Part shown: one piece after another, positions 43,780-53,146 of the stretch
Layout: each line of letters starts with the position of its first letter
Numbering within the stretch: the first letter of the stretch is position 1
Assembly (NCBI GenBank): GCA_021151825.1
Contig: JAGKWQ010000005.1
Span: forward strand, 1-64,000
Direction of reading: 5' to 3'
Origin: Cellvibrionaceae bacterium
GTDB lineage: Bacteria > Pseudomonadota > Gammaproteobacteria > Pseudomonadales > Cellvibrionaceae
Length of the DNA stretch: 64,000 bases
Notes under the pieces: model-generated
The model's database searches: none
What the model was told of the DNA's origin: nothing
Seen by the model: only the letters and a program-made list of their open reading frames with translations
Position numbers and translations under genes: made by a program

Positions 43780-46023
43780 TTAATACTTATAGGTTACCGA
43801 TAAGCCAATGGTGCGCGGTTGTGTAATGTATTCAAATTTACCTTGATCACCGTAAGTTTCATCACTGCGCTTGCCAGTAATACCTCGGATATTTTCAATA
43901 TTATTGATAAAAGCACCTAATCGCCAATTACTGAGTGTTACACCAATGCGAGCATTGACAGTGTTGTAGCTTTTCAATTTTTGGTAATTGTAGAAATCCG
44001 GATTAAGTGCTGTATAAATTTCACCAACATGGTTAATACCCACCCGAGCGTCCACATCAACTCCCATGAAAGGTTCGGCGTAATCTAATGAAAGACTCCA
44101 TTGCTTATCCGGCGATCCCGGTAAGATGTTACCGTCATAGGCGCTAATCGATACAACAGTTTCGGTGAGTTCCGCATCGGTATAGGAGTAATTGCCGCGC
44201 AAGCTAAATGCTTGATTGAGCTGCGCAATAAAATCCAGCTCAATGCCTTGCGAACGAGCATCCTGCGCGTTTATCCAGATTGGATAACGCCCTTCAACGG
44301 TATCGGCGATCTGAATCTTGCGCCAATCAATAACAAACAATGCCGCATCCAATTTCAATCGCTGCTCAAACCAATTACCACGCGCACCTAACTCATAATT
44401 GAGCGCAGTATCCGGGTCATATTCACGACTGAAATCAATACGCTCAGGCAATGCATTTGCTCCACCACGACGATAACCTTCAGCAACGGTAAAATAAACA
44501 CTGTGTGTATCGGTAATTTTATAGCGCGAACTAAACTTACCAAGCACACCAGTACTAACATCATCACCTGGTCGGCAACTTGCCGGCCGGTCAGTTGGGT
44601 AAGCAGTAATGCATACATTTAATTTGTCGTCGTAACGGAAATGACGTGCACCAAGGCTTACTTCCAATTTTGGTGTGAAGTCATAAGCAACTTCCCCATA
44701 CAAGGAATACTCATCCAGCGTTTCTGTTTGCGTAGAAAGGTATTCAAGATCGCCGGGTAACTCAGCGCCCAAAAACTCGCCAAAACCAGGAGTATAATCT
44801 CCCATATACACATCAAGGTCATCGCGACTGTAAAACCCGCCGACCAACCACCGAATAGATTGATCGCCAGGGGAAACCAAGCGCAACTCAACGCTGTCTT
44901 TTACTACATCAATATTACTGGCGTTATATGCAGAAAGATCTTCATAAAGATTGTAATATTCATTGGTAGGATCCAACGCGATGTATAAATCCGTCTGATC
45001 TGAACGCACATGTTGCGTATAATCGTAGCGGTTCATACTCGCAGTGAGCGTTGCAAATTCCATTTCATATTCAGCATCGATGCCCGCTAATTGCAATTCA
45101 CCTTTCATCGGTTGTAAATAGCGACTTGACGCAGAATATTTATCTCCTGTGAAGCTCTCGTTAGCAGCCTGGCGATCACCAACATTTATTTCCTGATAGT
45201 GATACATAGTATTAAGTGAGAAGCTTTCTGTAGGTTGCCACAGCAAATTTACACGCGCCTGATTGGTCTCATCATTATTAATATCTTTCGCAGGACCGGT
45301 GAGCAGATATTCATTGTCGATAAAACCAGCATTTTCGGTTTTACCAAGCAACAAACGCAACCCCAGAGTGTCATCAATTAGCGGCGCATTGACTACCAGA
45401 TCAGTATCGTAATTCAGGTCATCACTGTGTTTGGTTTGCGAAGCCTCGGCATTGACACGCACTGAATATTTTTCCAGGTCCGGTTTTGCAGTGACATAGC
45501 GAATCAATCCTCCGATAGACGCATTGCCGTATAACGTTCCTTGCGGACCACGCAACACTTCCACTTGTTGTAAATCCTTCAAACTAAACGACGGCGGAAC
45601 GAAATAGCCTTGCAGAGGAATATTGTCCACATAACTCGCAACTGCTGAGCCATCGCCACCCAAATCATTGGAACCCACTTCATCGAGACGCAAACCGCGA
45701 ATCACCAAACCCGCAGGATTGCGCGGGCCAGCATCCACAATATTAAAACCGGGAACCTGGCTAGCGATATCGCCAATATTTTTTATATTTTGAAAATTGG
45801 TGATCACACTGGCCGAGCCGGAAAAATCCAGCAGGCTTTGGTTGCGTTTGGATGCGGTAACGATAATTTCTTCAATTTTATTATCCGTGTCTGCTGCGAA
45901 TGCAGGTAACCCCAATAAAGGTAAAAATGCGCAGGCGGCTGCCAATGGCAGTTTACGTGAACAATGCAGTGGCCTGTGGCGCGTTCGGCCTGTTTGCATG
46001 GTCATGATTGCTTTAATGGTCAT
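43780..46023 (-). CDS. TonB-dependent outer-membrane receptor
   Basis: A 747-residue receptor. The signal peptide (about 1-43, ending AFAAD) is followed by the TonB box EEIIVTA, the plug domain (about 60-170: IASQVPGFNI, RGLRLDEVG, VEVLRGPQGTLYG) and a 22-strand barrel ending in aromatic Y at GLSVTYKY. Plug motifs resemble the group seen in Cellvibrio, Caulobacter and Sphingomonads, and this gene has no FecR/starch-utilisation SusD partner. GGAG is 8 nt before the ATG. 31 bp downstream of the regulator gene, so co-transcribed; divergent from GH5. Likely imports glucan oligosaccharides (inference from neighbours). Confidence 0.93.
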   Translation of the reverse strand: MTIKAIMTMQTGRTRHRPLHCSRKLPLAAACAFLPLLGLPAFAADTDNKIEEIIVTASKRNQSLLDFSGSASVITNFQNIKNIGDIASQVPGFNIVDAGPRNPAGLVIRGLRLDEVGSNDLGGDGSAVASYVDNIPLQGYFVPPSFSLKDLQQVEVLRGPQGTLYGNASIGGLIRYVTAKPDLEKYSVRVNAEASQTKHSDDLNYDTDLVVNAPLIDDTLGLRLLLGKTENAGFIDNEYLLTGPAKDINNDETNQARVNLLWQPTESFSLNTMYHYQEINVGDRQAANESFTGDKYSASSRYLQPMKGELQLAGIDAEYEMEFATLTASMNRYDYTQHVRSDQTDLYIALDPTNEYYNLYEDLSAYNASNIDVVKDSVELRLVSPGDQSIRWLVGGFYSRDDLDVYMGDYTPGFGEFLGAELPGDLEYLSTQTETLDEYSLYGEVAYDFTPKLEVSLGARHFRYDDKLNVCITAYPTDRPASCRPGDDVSTGVLGKFSSRYKITDTHSVYFTVAEGYRRGGANALPERIDFSREYDPDTALNYELGARGNWFEQRLKLDAALFVIDWRKIQIADTVEGRYPIWINAQDARSQGIELDFIAQLNQAFSLRGNYSYTDAELTETVVSISAYDGNILPGSPDKQWSLSLDYAEPFMGVDVDARVGINHVGEIYTALNPDFYNYQKLKSYNTVNARIGVTLSNWRLGAFINNIENIRGITGKRSDETYGDQGKFEYITQPRTIGLSVTYKY

Positions 46024-46054
46024 GAGTGTGTGCTCCAGTAGTCTAAATAAAATC

Positions 46055-47260
46055 TTATTGTGCGCTCGCCGCCGATTCGGGCGATTGGCGATATTCCGAC
46101 GGGGTTTTACCTACCAGCTTTTTGAAAAAAGTGTTGAACACCGATTTGCTGTTGAACCCTATTTCCAGATAAATATCCGTAATCGTTTTTTCTTTATTGG
46201 CGGGATCCGCTAAACGCTTTTTGGCCTCTTCAATACGATAGCCGTTTACAAATTCATAAAAATTTAAATTGAAATGGCGGTTGATAATCATCGATAAATC
46301 TTTTGCAGCGATACCTAACGTATCCGCGAGCATATCCAGGGTCAACTCCGGATTAAGGTAGGTTTTTTGGGAGCGCATAATACTGTCGATTTTTTCGGCG
46401 TACTCGGGGTTGAGCAATTTTTCCTGGGTGGATTTTTTAGGCGGCTCTTTCGTTTCTTTTTGTTTGACTGATTCAAAATTACTGAAGTAACGCATGCTGG
46501 TAAACACCAGTGTGCATACCAGGAAAAAGAGCGCGTAATTGCCGCTCAGACCGATGTATTCAATCACATTACCTTTGGGGTCTGGGTGCTGGAAATCGTA
46601 ACCGGCAAGGTAGCCAACCACTTTGGCAAAGGCGAGCAATTCATGCATCAGGGTGATTACCATAAAACCAACCACCAGGATTTTGAGCCAAAGGATATCG
46701 ACCTTTTCGATATTGGAATGGGTGGTTTTGAGAATATCTTTGTATTTAAAGATCAACATCAACGCGGCCGCACAATAAGTAACACGCAAGGTTTTGCAGA
46801 GGAATTCAATGGTGATATAGCCACCGCTGTATACAAAATATTCGGTGTTGATCCACTCCAGGCGCAGTGCCGCCGGGTAGCGATAAAAGCCGAGGATCAT
46901 GAACAGCGCGAAAAGCGCCAATGGAATCAGATGCAGGCAGTCTTTGGGGCGGAGATGGAAATCGCGGAATACCAGCGATTTTACGTAGAAATAAAGGAGC
47001 ACCGCATCCAGGTAATAGGCAAAGCCGCCGATAAAATAAATCCCCGGTACATTGTCACGCACATGGAGTTTGAATTCAGCGCCCCATAGAATCAATTCAT
47101 GCAACGGGATAAACGCATGAGCGACCAAAAAAGCGGCGAGAAAATAATTGCTGGTGTTTTTGGGCGGGTTAGTCACGATCAGTAATAGTGCAAATAAACA
47201 GCACAACGTGGCTGTCATTAACAAGATTACGTCGTGGAAATTGAATACGACAAAGTTCAT
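46055..47260 (-). CDS. Membrane-bound AraC-family transcriptional regulator
   Basis: A 401-residue protein. Residues 1 to about 265 contain seven or so membrane helices; residues about 290-395 form an AraC/XylS DNA-binding domain: LTLDMLADTLGIAAKDLSMIINR, then ITDIYLEIGFNSKSVFNTFFKKLVGKTPSEYR. This 7TM-AraC design occurs beside TonB receptors and glycan genes and is thought to sense a signal in the membrane. It likely controls the receptor downstream in the same transcript and the divergent GH5 gene, through sites in the 381-bp intergenic region. Confidence 0.9.
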   Translation of the reverse strand: MNFVVFNFHDVILLMTATLCCLFALLLIVTNPPKNTSNYFLAAFLVAHAFIPLHELILWGAEFKLHVRDNVPGIYFIGGFAYYLDAVLLYFYVKSLVFRDFHLRPKDCLHLIPLALFALFMILGFYRYPAALRLEWINTEYFVYSGGYITIEFLCKTLRVTYCAAALMLIFKYKDILKTTHSNIEKVDILWLKILVVGFMVITLMHELLAFAKVVGYLAGYDFQHPDPKGNVIEYIGLSGNYALFFLVCTLVFTSMRYFSNFESVKQKETKEPPKKSTQEKLLNPEYAEKIDSIMRSQKTYLNPELTLDMLADTLGIAAKDLSMIINRHFNLNFYEFVNGYRIEEAKKRLADPANKEKTITDIYLEIGFNSKSVFNTFFKKLVGKTPSEYRQSPESAASAQ

Positions 47261-47641
47261 GGAGGCTCCCCGTGTTTCTTATTTTGCGCGCTGTTGTGTG
47301 GCCCATTGGAGGACCATTATGTGAGTTGATCGCGCTTTGGTGTTTTCACGGGGGATACTATAGAAGATAAATGACAGGGGCTAGGGGAAAAGGCGTTCGA
47401 GCATTTTTCCGGCTCTCGAACCCGTTCGCGTTGCTATTTTTTGAGTATCACTTTTACTCTCGAACGACACCCGCTAACACCAGGCCTAGATTGATACCAA
47501 CGAAAACCCGATCACAACAATAACGGAATGATGTAAGTCCACGGAGCGAGGTACTTCTTTAGCGCAATCATCCTATCGAAGAGCAATCGGCAGCAGGTTT
47601 TCGTACTCATGCGATAACAATAACTTTTATGGGTATCAATT
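47261..47641. promoter_or_regulatory. Divergent control region between AraC regulator and GH5, with CGTTCGAG/CTCGAACG sites
   Basis: A 381-bp region without genes. It contains CGTTCGAG at 47394-47401, the related CTCGAA-CCCGTTCG at 47415-47428, and CTCGAACG at 47459-47466, the exact reverse complement of the first. Spacing between the outer two is 57 bp, suiting a dimeric or looping regulator such as the adjacent AraC protein. The GH5 leader carries GATAACAATAAC at 47613-47624. No clear -35/-10 pair could be settled. Confidence 0.5.
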
Positions 47642-49786
47642 ATGAACACTTTCCTCAAAGACTGTTTGCCTGGCAAATGGTCAGCCCTCGCACTGGGGCT
47701 AAGCAGTGTATTCTTTGGTCAAACCGCATTAGCACAAGCCACATTACCGGCGACTATCCAGGCAGAAGCTTACAGCCACATGAATGGTGTACAAGTAGAA
47801 ACCACCAGTGACAGCGGCGGTGGCCAGAATGTGGGCTGGATCGATGCCAATGACTGGCTCGCTTACAGCAATAGTCCGGTGAGTATTCCAACGACCGGTG
47901 CCTACGATGTGGAATATCGTGTAGCCAGCCAAGGTGGTGGTGGCACTATCCGCCTGGAAGAAGCCGGTGGAGCTGCGTCTTACGGCACTATCGCAGTACC
48001 GAATACCGGCGGCTGGCAAACCTGGACCACCATCAAGCAGCGAATCAATCTTACAGCCGGTACACACAACTTCGGCCTCGCTATTCCTGCGGGTGGTTTT
48101 AACCTTAACTGGTTCCGTATTACGGCGGTGTCATCGTCCAGTTCAAGCTCATCCAGCTCAGTTAGTTGGGCGCGCTTGCCAGCAATCAAGCAAAGCGGGC
48201 ACCTGTGGGTTAATGCATCGACCAACCAACGCGTTGACTTGCGCGGGACTAACCTGGGTAACTGGTTGATCCAGGAATTCTGGATGATGGGCGGAATCAT
48301 CTCCCACAACGGCGGCGCAGTGAATGATCAATGCACCCTGGAATCGGTGATGTCACAACGCTTTGGCAATGCCGAAAAAGAACGCTTGATGAAGGTGTTC
48401 CGCAGCAATTACATCACCACCCGCGACTTCGACATGATGAAAGCCATGGGCATGAATGTAATCCGCATTCCGTTCCTCTATAGCCTGATCGAAGACGAAT
48501 ACAACCCTTACAACCTGCGCGCTGATGCCTGGCAATACCTGGACTGGGCGATTGATGAAGCCGAGAAACGTGGCATGTACACCATCCTCGACTTGCATGG
48601 TGCAGTGGGCGGACAGGCGGCGGCATCCGAGCAACACGATGGCTGCATCGGTTCCGCGCAACTCTGGACCAATGCCAACTATTGGGATCGCACCAAGTGG
48701 CTGTGGGATATGATCGCCCAGCGCTACAACGGTCGCGCGGCCGTAGCCGCTTATGATCTGCTGAACGAACCCTGGGGCACCGACGCAACCACCCTCGCCA
48801 ACCGCTCTTACGAACTGTTCAATGTAGTGCGCGCGAAAGATGCCAACCACATCATTTTGCTGCCCGGCCACAATTCCGGAATCGATGCCTACGGTAATCC
48901 GAACAGCCGCGGCCTGACTAACGTTTCTACCTGGATGCATTTCTATCCTGGCCTGTGGGGCTGGAATGACACCGCCACTTACGGTGCCGGCCAAGCCAAC
49001 ATGCACGCCAACTGGCTGCACTGCAATCAGAACGGCGCTGGCGAAAGCTGCGATTGGCGTAACAAAATCACCGGTATCCAAACTCCATTCCTCGTCGGTG
49101 AATTCCAACCCTGGACATTGCTCGGCAGCTACGGCGGCCAGATTACCCGCAAAACTTACGACATATACAACAGCTACGGTTGGGCAGCGACCAACTGGGC
49201 CTGGAAAACCACCTCATCCGGCGGCTCCAATGGCGATACCAGTAGCTGGGCCTGGGGCATGATCACCAACGCCAGCAACGGCGGCGGGATGAGTGGTTTG
49301 AATATCAGCAGCGCCAGCGCGGCACAAATCGAAAGCTGGTTCCGCCAATTCTCCACCCAGCCGTTGGTACGCAACGAAAGCATCGCCTACTGGATGAACT
49401 GGAAGGCGCAAGTTGGCCAACGTATCGAAGCAGAAATGTTTAAGGATCACAGCGGCATTCGCATGGAAACTACCACTGACACCGGCGGCGGTTTCAATGC
49501 CGGTAGTACGGATGACAATGATTGGGCGAGTTATCCGATCAATATTCCCACTGCCGGCAATTACACATTGGACGTACGCGTGGCATCACCCTATAGCGGC
49601 GGCACTTTAGTGCTGAGCAGAAATGGTACCGATCTGGGCGTAGTGACTGTGCCCAACACCGGCGGCTGGCAAAACTGGCAAACCGTGTCGATCACTGTGA
49701 ACTTGCAAGCAGGTCAGCAAGACCTGTCGATCTTCGTAAGAAAAGGTGGCTGGAATATCAACTGGTGGCAACTCACCAAACAATAG
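47642..49786 (+). CDS. Secreted GH5 glucanase with N- and C-terminal CBM6 modules
   Basis: A 714-residue modular enzyme. Signal peptide about 1-32 (ending ALAQA). CBM6 about 35-160 (PATIQAEAYSHMNGVQVE...NLNWFRIT), poly-serine linker about 162-173, GH5 domain about 185-580, second CBM6 about 590-712 (QRIEAEMFKDHSGIRME...NINWWQLTKQ). GH5 acid/base is E376 in LLNEPWG and nucleophile E487 in LVGEFQPW. The entry motif RGTNLGNWLIQEFWMMG resembles exo-1,3-glucanase-like GH5 members. The gene begins the glucan enzyme set and diverges from the AraC/TonB operon. No obvious ribosome binding site; the leader has ATAACAATAAC. Confidence 0.92.
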   Translation: MNTFLKDCLPGKWSALALGLSSVFFGQTALAQATLPATIQAEAYSHMNGVQVETTSDSGGGQNVGWIDANDWLAYSNSPVSIPTTGAYDVEYRVASQGGGGTIRLEEAGGAASYGTIAVPNTGGWQTWTTIKQRINLTAGTHNFGLAIPAGGFNLNWFRITAVSSSSSSSSSSVSWARLPAIKQSGHLWVNASTNQRVDLRGTNLGNWLIQEFWMMGGIISHNGGAVNDQCTLESVMSQRFGNAEKERLMKVFRSNYITTRDFDMMKAMGMNVIRIPFLYSLIEDEYNPYNLRADAWQYLDWAIDEAEKRGMYTILDLHGAVGGQAAASEQHDGCIGSAQLWTNANYWDRTKWLWDMIAQRYNGRAAVAAYDLLNEPWGTDATTLANRSYELFNVVRAKDANHIILLPGHNSGIDAYGNPNSRGLTNVSTWMHFYPGLWGWNDTATYGAGQANMHANWLHCNQNGAGESCDWRNKITGIQTPFLVGEFQPWTLLGSYGGQITRKTYDIYNSYGWAATNWAWKTTSSGGSNGDTSSWAWGMITNASNGGGMSGLNISSASAAQIESWFRQFSTQPLVRNESIAYWMNWKAQVGQRIEAEMFKDHSGIRMETTTDTGGGFNAGSTDDNDWASYPINIPTAGNYTLDVRVASPYSGGTLVLSRNGTDLGVVTVPNTGGWQNWQTVSITVNLQAGQQDLSIFVRKGGWNINWWQLTKQ

Positions 49787-49825
49787 GCCGGCTAACCGCA
49801 CAATCCGGGATCTCTGAAGCCTTGG

Positions 49826-49855
49826 CCGGCGTAGCAATGCGCCGGTCTTTTTTAA
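49826..49855 (+). terminator. Terminator after GH5 (first)
   Basis: CCGGCG / CGCCGG with loop TAGCAATG, followed by TCTTTTTT, about 40 bp after the first GH5 stop codon. Confidence 0.75.
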
Positions 49856-49937
49856 ACCCTGTGTTTTAAACCTCGTGTTTTTCTCCATAGCCTTTCATTA
49901 CGTAAGACTGACCCAATCGCTTCCGTGATGAGCTTCT

Positions 49938-49968
49938 TTGCCGGTGCTTTTGCACCGGCTTTTTTATT
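49938..49968 (+). terminator. Second terminator hairpin after GH5
   Basis: GCCGGTGC-TTTT-GCACCGGC followed by TTTTTTATTT. Very stable and close to an ideal intrinsic terminator, giving a double stop before the downstream GH5 gene. Confidence 0.85.
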
Positions 49969-50073
49969 TCCACCTCACGTTCTACTCACGCGAATTAAGA
50001 AAACCAACCCCAGTTTTTATCGGCAAGTTCGGATACATGTGAGCGGACGCGCCAGTCGATGGTATTGGCTTTA

Positions 50074-50195
50074 ATGGTCACAGGATCGTTTGACCATGCT
50101 CCCTGGGTTTCGGAAAAGTCAGTCATAGCGGTTGTACCCACAACCCTCTTTTCCGGAAACCATTTCCTTGCCCCTCGTCCGCGCGGGGCTTTTTT
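50074..50195 (+). ncRNA. Structured RNA candidate ending in an intrinsic terminator upstream of second GH5
   Basis: Within the 589-bp gap 49787-50375, after two terminators, come three nested or successive stems: ATGGTCA/TGACCAT (50074-50097), a long stem GGTTTCGGAAAAG / CTTTTCCGGAAACC (50106-50161, one bulged C) enclosing GGTTGT/ACAACC (50130-50145), then GCCCC/GGGGC plus six T (50170-50195). This could be a small RNA or a transcription-attenuating leader of the GH5 gene, whose ATG is 180 bp further on. No matching promoter could be fixed and no known riboswitch class is recognised. Confidence 0.4.
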
Positions 50196-50375
50196 AATTT
50201 CATTTTCAAAGAGTTACATAGCAGGTTCGGAAAAAAAGATTCCCAGTTTAGGCGCAATAGAACCTGAGTCGGTTCGAGTAAATTTAGTCGGGCGCACAAG
50301 TGTGACTTTTGGATAACCATGCGGTGGCAATAACAATAACCCCTCAAGTTTTTAATAAAGATAAGAGAACCCGCT

Positions 50376-53006
50376 ATGACTACATCCAACAACAAACACA
50401 CTCCTGTTAATCGTCCGCTCAAACTCAGCATGCTCACACTCAGCATCCTTGGCCTGGTGGCCTGTGGTGGTGGCGGTGAGCACGGGGTTCGCGCTTCCAA
50501 TAATACGCCAAGCTCAACTCCGGCAGTCTCATCATCGTCATCATCGTCGTCAGTTGCACCCGTTGCAGTCTGTAACCCGGTATCGAATGGCGCTGAAGGC
50601 CTGACCATGCTGAAAACCGATGGTACCAAATGGGTCAAGAGTAACGGCGACCAGGTTTGCCTCAAAGGCACCAACCTGGGTAACTGGTTAGTACAAGAAT
50701 TCTGGATGATGGGCCAAGGTGGAAATGGCGTACACGATCAATGCACCCTCGAAGCCAAACTCACTGAACGTTTTGGCTACGACGAAAAAGAACGCCTGAT
50801 CAAACTCTTCCGCGATAACTGGATTAAGGAACGCGACTGGGATCAACTGCAAGCCTTCGGTTTTAACGTTGTGCGCCTGCCCATTTTGTGGAATGTAATT
50901 GAAGATGAAAAAAATCCAAAAACTTTGCGCGCTGATGCCTGGCATTACATCGACTGGTCAATTGCTGAAGCGAGGAAACGCGGCATCTATGTAATCCTGG
51001 ATTTACACGGCGCATTGGGCGGCCAAACACCGAACGATCACACCGGTTGCTCCGGTCAAAATAAATATTGGACCAACACTGAATACCAGGATCGAACCAA
51101 GTGGTTGTGGGAGCAAATCGCCACACGTTACAAAGATGAACCAGTCGTTGCCGCTTACGATCCGCTCAACGAACCCTGGGGTTCAACTGCCGCCGATATG
51201 GCAGTGCGCGTCAACGAACTTTACGATGTTATTCGCAAGATCGATACCAAACATATTGTGATGCTGCCTAGCCACTACGGTGATATCGAAGTCTATGGTA
51301 ACCCTGCGGCCAAAGGCCAAACCAACGTCGCTTTCGAACTTCATCCCTACCCCGGCCTGTTTGGCGATAGACCCGGCGACACCCATTACGACGTGCATCG
51401 TGATTGGCTGAAGTGCGGGCAAAACGGAACCGGTGGTGTCTGTGATTGGGACAAAAAAATCACTGCCCTTAAAACGCCGATGCTGATGGGTGAATTCCAG
51501 CCATGGCAATCCGCTGGTTTGGAATTAGGCGGAAAAATTGGCCGCGCCACTTACGATACGTATGCCAGTTATAACTTTGCATCCACCAGCTGGGCTTACA
51601 AATTTGTGAGTATTGCCGGCGGGCACGGCAAAGGTACCTGGGGGATGGTCACCAATGAAATTAACACCAGTCTGGATACCGGCGTTGGCTTGATCACCAA
51701 AGCCAGTACCTGGGATTGTGCAAACTGGAATTCAACATTCGCGAATGCATGCGCGAAAAAAGCGACGGTCATCAATACTAACGGCACCGGTACTAAAAAT
51801 TATTATCTGGTAATTAAAACCGGTGCCAATGGCGGTGCAAATCCGGACGTGACTTATGACAGCATCAGTTTGAAAAACAATGCGACCAATGAAGAAGTAT
51901 TAGTGAACGGTGGATTTGGTAGCGGCACTGGTTGGACTGAATTAACCATTACCGGCTCGTTGAACTTTGATTACAACAACACGGATGCCAGTAAGCAACC
52001 TACGGGGGGTGATGGCGCAAACTTGCGCATTACTCGCCCCGCCGGCGTTACCGGTGAAATCAATGGTGCGCTCTACCAGCAAATTACGTTGCAAGCCGGC
52101 CAGTCCTATACGTTCAGTGGTGCCTTTAAAGATAATGCCAGCGTGAATACCTGGGCTGAAATTTATTTAATTGAAGATGTACCTGTCACTGGAAAAGATG
52201 TTGTCGATAACGCGGGCAAAGTTGATTTCACAACGGCGTCTATCACTGACATTGAAAAACTGTTCAAAAGTTACGGCGAAGTTGGTTATGACGTACATTC
52301 CGGTTTGGCAAAATGGTTAGTGACGAATGAGCACAATGACGTGTTTGATTATCCGGCCAAACCTGCCGGTGTTACGCTCACCCAAAGTGGAACTAACGTT
52401 GTACTGACCTGGAATGCCATTACCGGCAGCGATATTACTTATAACGTTTATCGCTCCACAGTGTCAGGCGTAAAAGGCACTTTGATTGGTGAAAACATCA
52501 CCGCAACCACGTTTGCAGATTCCGGTGTGAGTGAAGAGGAAACTTACTACTACTCCATCACTGCGAAAAATAACATTGCCGAAGGTTATGCAAGCAATCC
52601 GGTCAATACTAAACTGCTATTTGTGACTGTGCCTGCAAAAATCGAAGCGGAAAAATACACAGCGATGAGCGGTGTGCAACTCGAAAACTCTTCTGATACT
52701 GGCGGCGGCCAAAACGTCGGCCACTTTGAAGCCGGTGATTTCATCGAGTTCAAAATCAAAACTGAAACGGCGGGCAACTACAGCATTGATTATCGCCTTG
52801 CTACCCAACCGGGCAGCACCGGTTTTGAAGTGTTGATTGATGACGTCGTAGTAGACACTCGCACAGTGGATCCAACCGGCGGCTGGCAAACCTGGGTAAC
52901 CAAAAGCAGCGGCACATTTGCATTAACGGCGGGCAACCATACCTTGCGTTTCCGTTCGCTGGGCAAAGAGTGGAATATCAATTGGTTTGAAATTAAAAAG
53001 CAGTAA
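50376..53006 (+). CDS. Lipoprotein GH5 glucanase with inserted beta-sandwich module, FN3 and CBM6
   Basis: An 876-residue protein. Lipobox LVAC (residue about 31) makes it an outer-membrane lipoprotein; a serine linker follows (about 50-60). GH5 starts near 75 with KGTNLGNWLVQEFWMMG; acid/base E266 (LNEPWG), nucleophile E373 (LMGEFQPW). After TWGMVTNE (about 425) comes a segment of about 185 residues resembling CBM4/9 (EEVLVNGGFGSGTGW...ALYQQITLQAGQSYTFSG). The barrel then resumes at about 614 (DFTTASITDIEKLFKSYGEV), matching the end of the first GH5. FN3 about 660-745 and CBM6 about 750-876 follow. Probably a surface-anchored enzyme acting before uptake. Confidence 0.9.
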   Translation: MTTSNNKHTPVNRPLKLSMLTLSILGLVACGGGGEHGVRASNNTPSSTPAVSSSSSSSSVAPVAVCNPVSNGAEGLTMLKTDGTKWVKSNGDQVCLKGTNLGNWLVQEFWMMGQGGNGVHDQCTLEAKLTERFGYDEKERLIKLFRDNWIKERDWDQLQAFGFNVVRLPILWNVIEDEKNPKTLRADAWHYIDWSIAEARKRGIYVILDLHGALGGQTPNDHTGCSGQNKYWTNTEYQDRTKWLWEQIATRYKDEPVVAAYDPLNEPWGSTAADMAVRVNELYDVIRKIDTKHIVMLPSHYGDIEVYGNPAAKGQTNVAFELHPYPGLFGDRPGDTHYDVHRDWLKCGQNGTGGVCDWDKKITALKTPMLMGEFQPWQSAGLELGGKIGRATYDTYASYNFASTSWAYKFVSIAGGHGKGTWGMVTNEINTSLDTGVGLITKASTWDCANWNSTFANACAKKATVINTNGTGTKNYYLVIKTGANGGANPDVTYDSISLKNNATNEEVLVNGGFGSGTGWTELTITGSLNFDYNNTDASKQPTGGDGANLRITRPAGVTGEINGALYQQITLQAGQSYTFSGAFKDNASVNTWAEIYLIEDVPVTGKDVVDNAGKVDFTTASITDIEKLFKSYGEVGYDVHSGLAKWLVTNEHNDVFDYPAKPAGVTLTQSGTNVVLTWNAITGSDITYNVYRSTVSGVKGTLIGENITATTFADSGVSEEETYYYSITAKNNIAEGYASNPVNTKLLFVTVPAKIEAEKYTAMSGVQLENSSDTGGGQNVGHFEAGDFIEFKIKTETAGNYSIDYRLATQPGSTGFEVLIDDVVVDTRTVDPTGGWQTWVTKSSGTFALTAGNHTLRFRSLGKEWNINWFEIKKQ

Positions 53007-53040
53007 CCGTTTTATTTGAAATTTGTACGATATGAATTTG

Positions 53041-53080
53041 CCATTGGGTTTATTGCTTAAAAAAACAATAAGCCCAATGG
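53041..53080 (+). repeat. Long hairpin between second GH5 and GH30
   Basis: CCATTGGG-TTTATTG pairs with CAATAA-GCCCAATGG around an A-rich loop. The right arm contains AACAATAA (53064-53071), the motif found in the other glycosidase leaders. With no T run after it, an mRNA-stabilising or regulatory hairpin is as likely as a terminator. Confidence 0.6.
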
Positions 53081-53146
53081 CAAACTGATTCAAAATGTGT
53101 GGCGAAACGACCCGAAAAAAATACCTACCAACAAGAGATAGATAAA

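Noticed and set aside
48353..49108. A 251-codon minus-strand frame inside the first GH5 gene
   Set aside because: Shadow of the GH5 catalytic domain created by codon bias; no ribosome binding site or homology.
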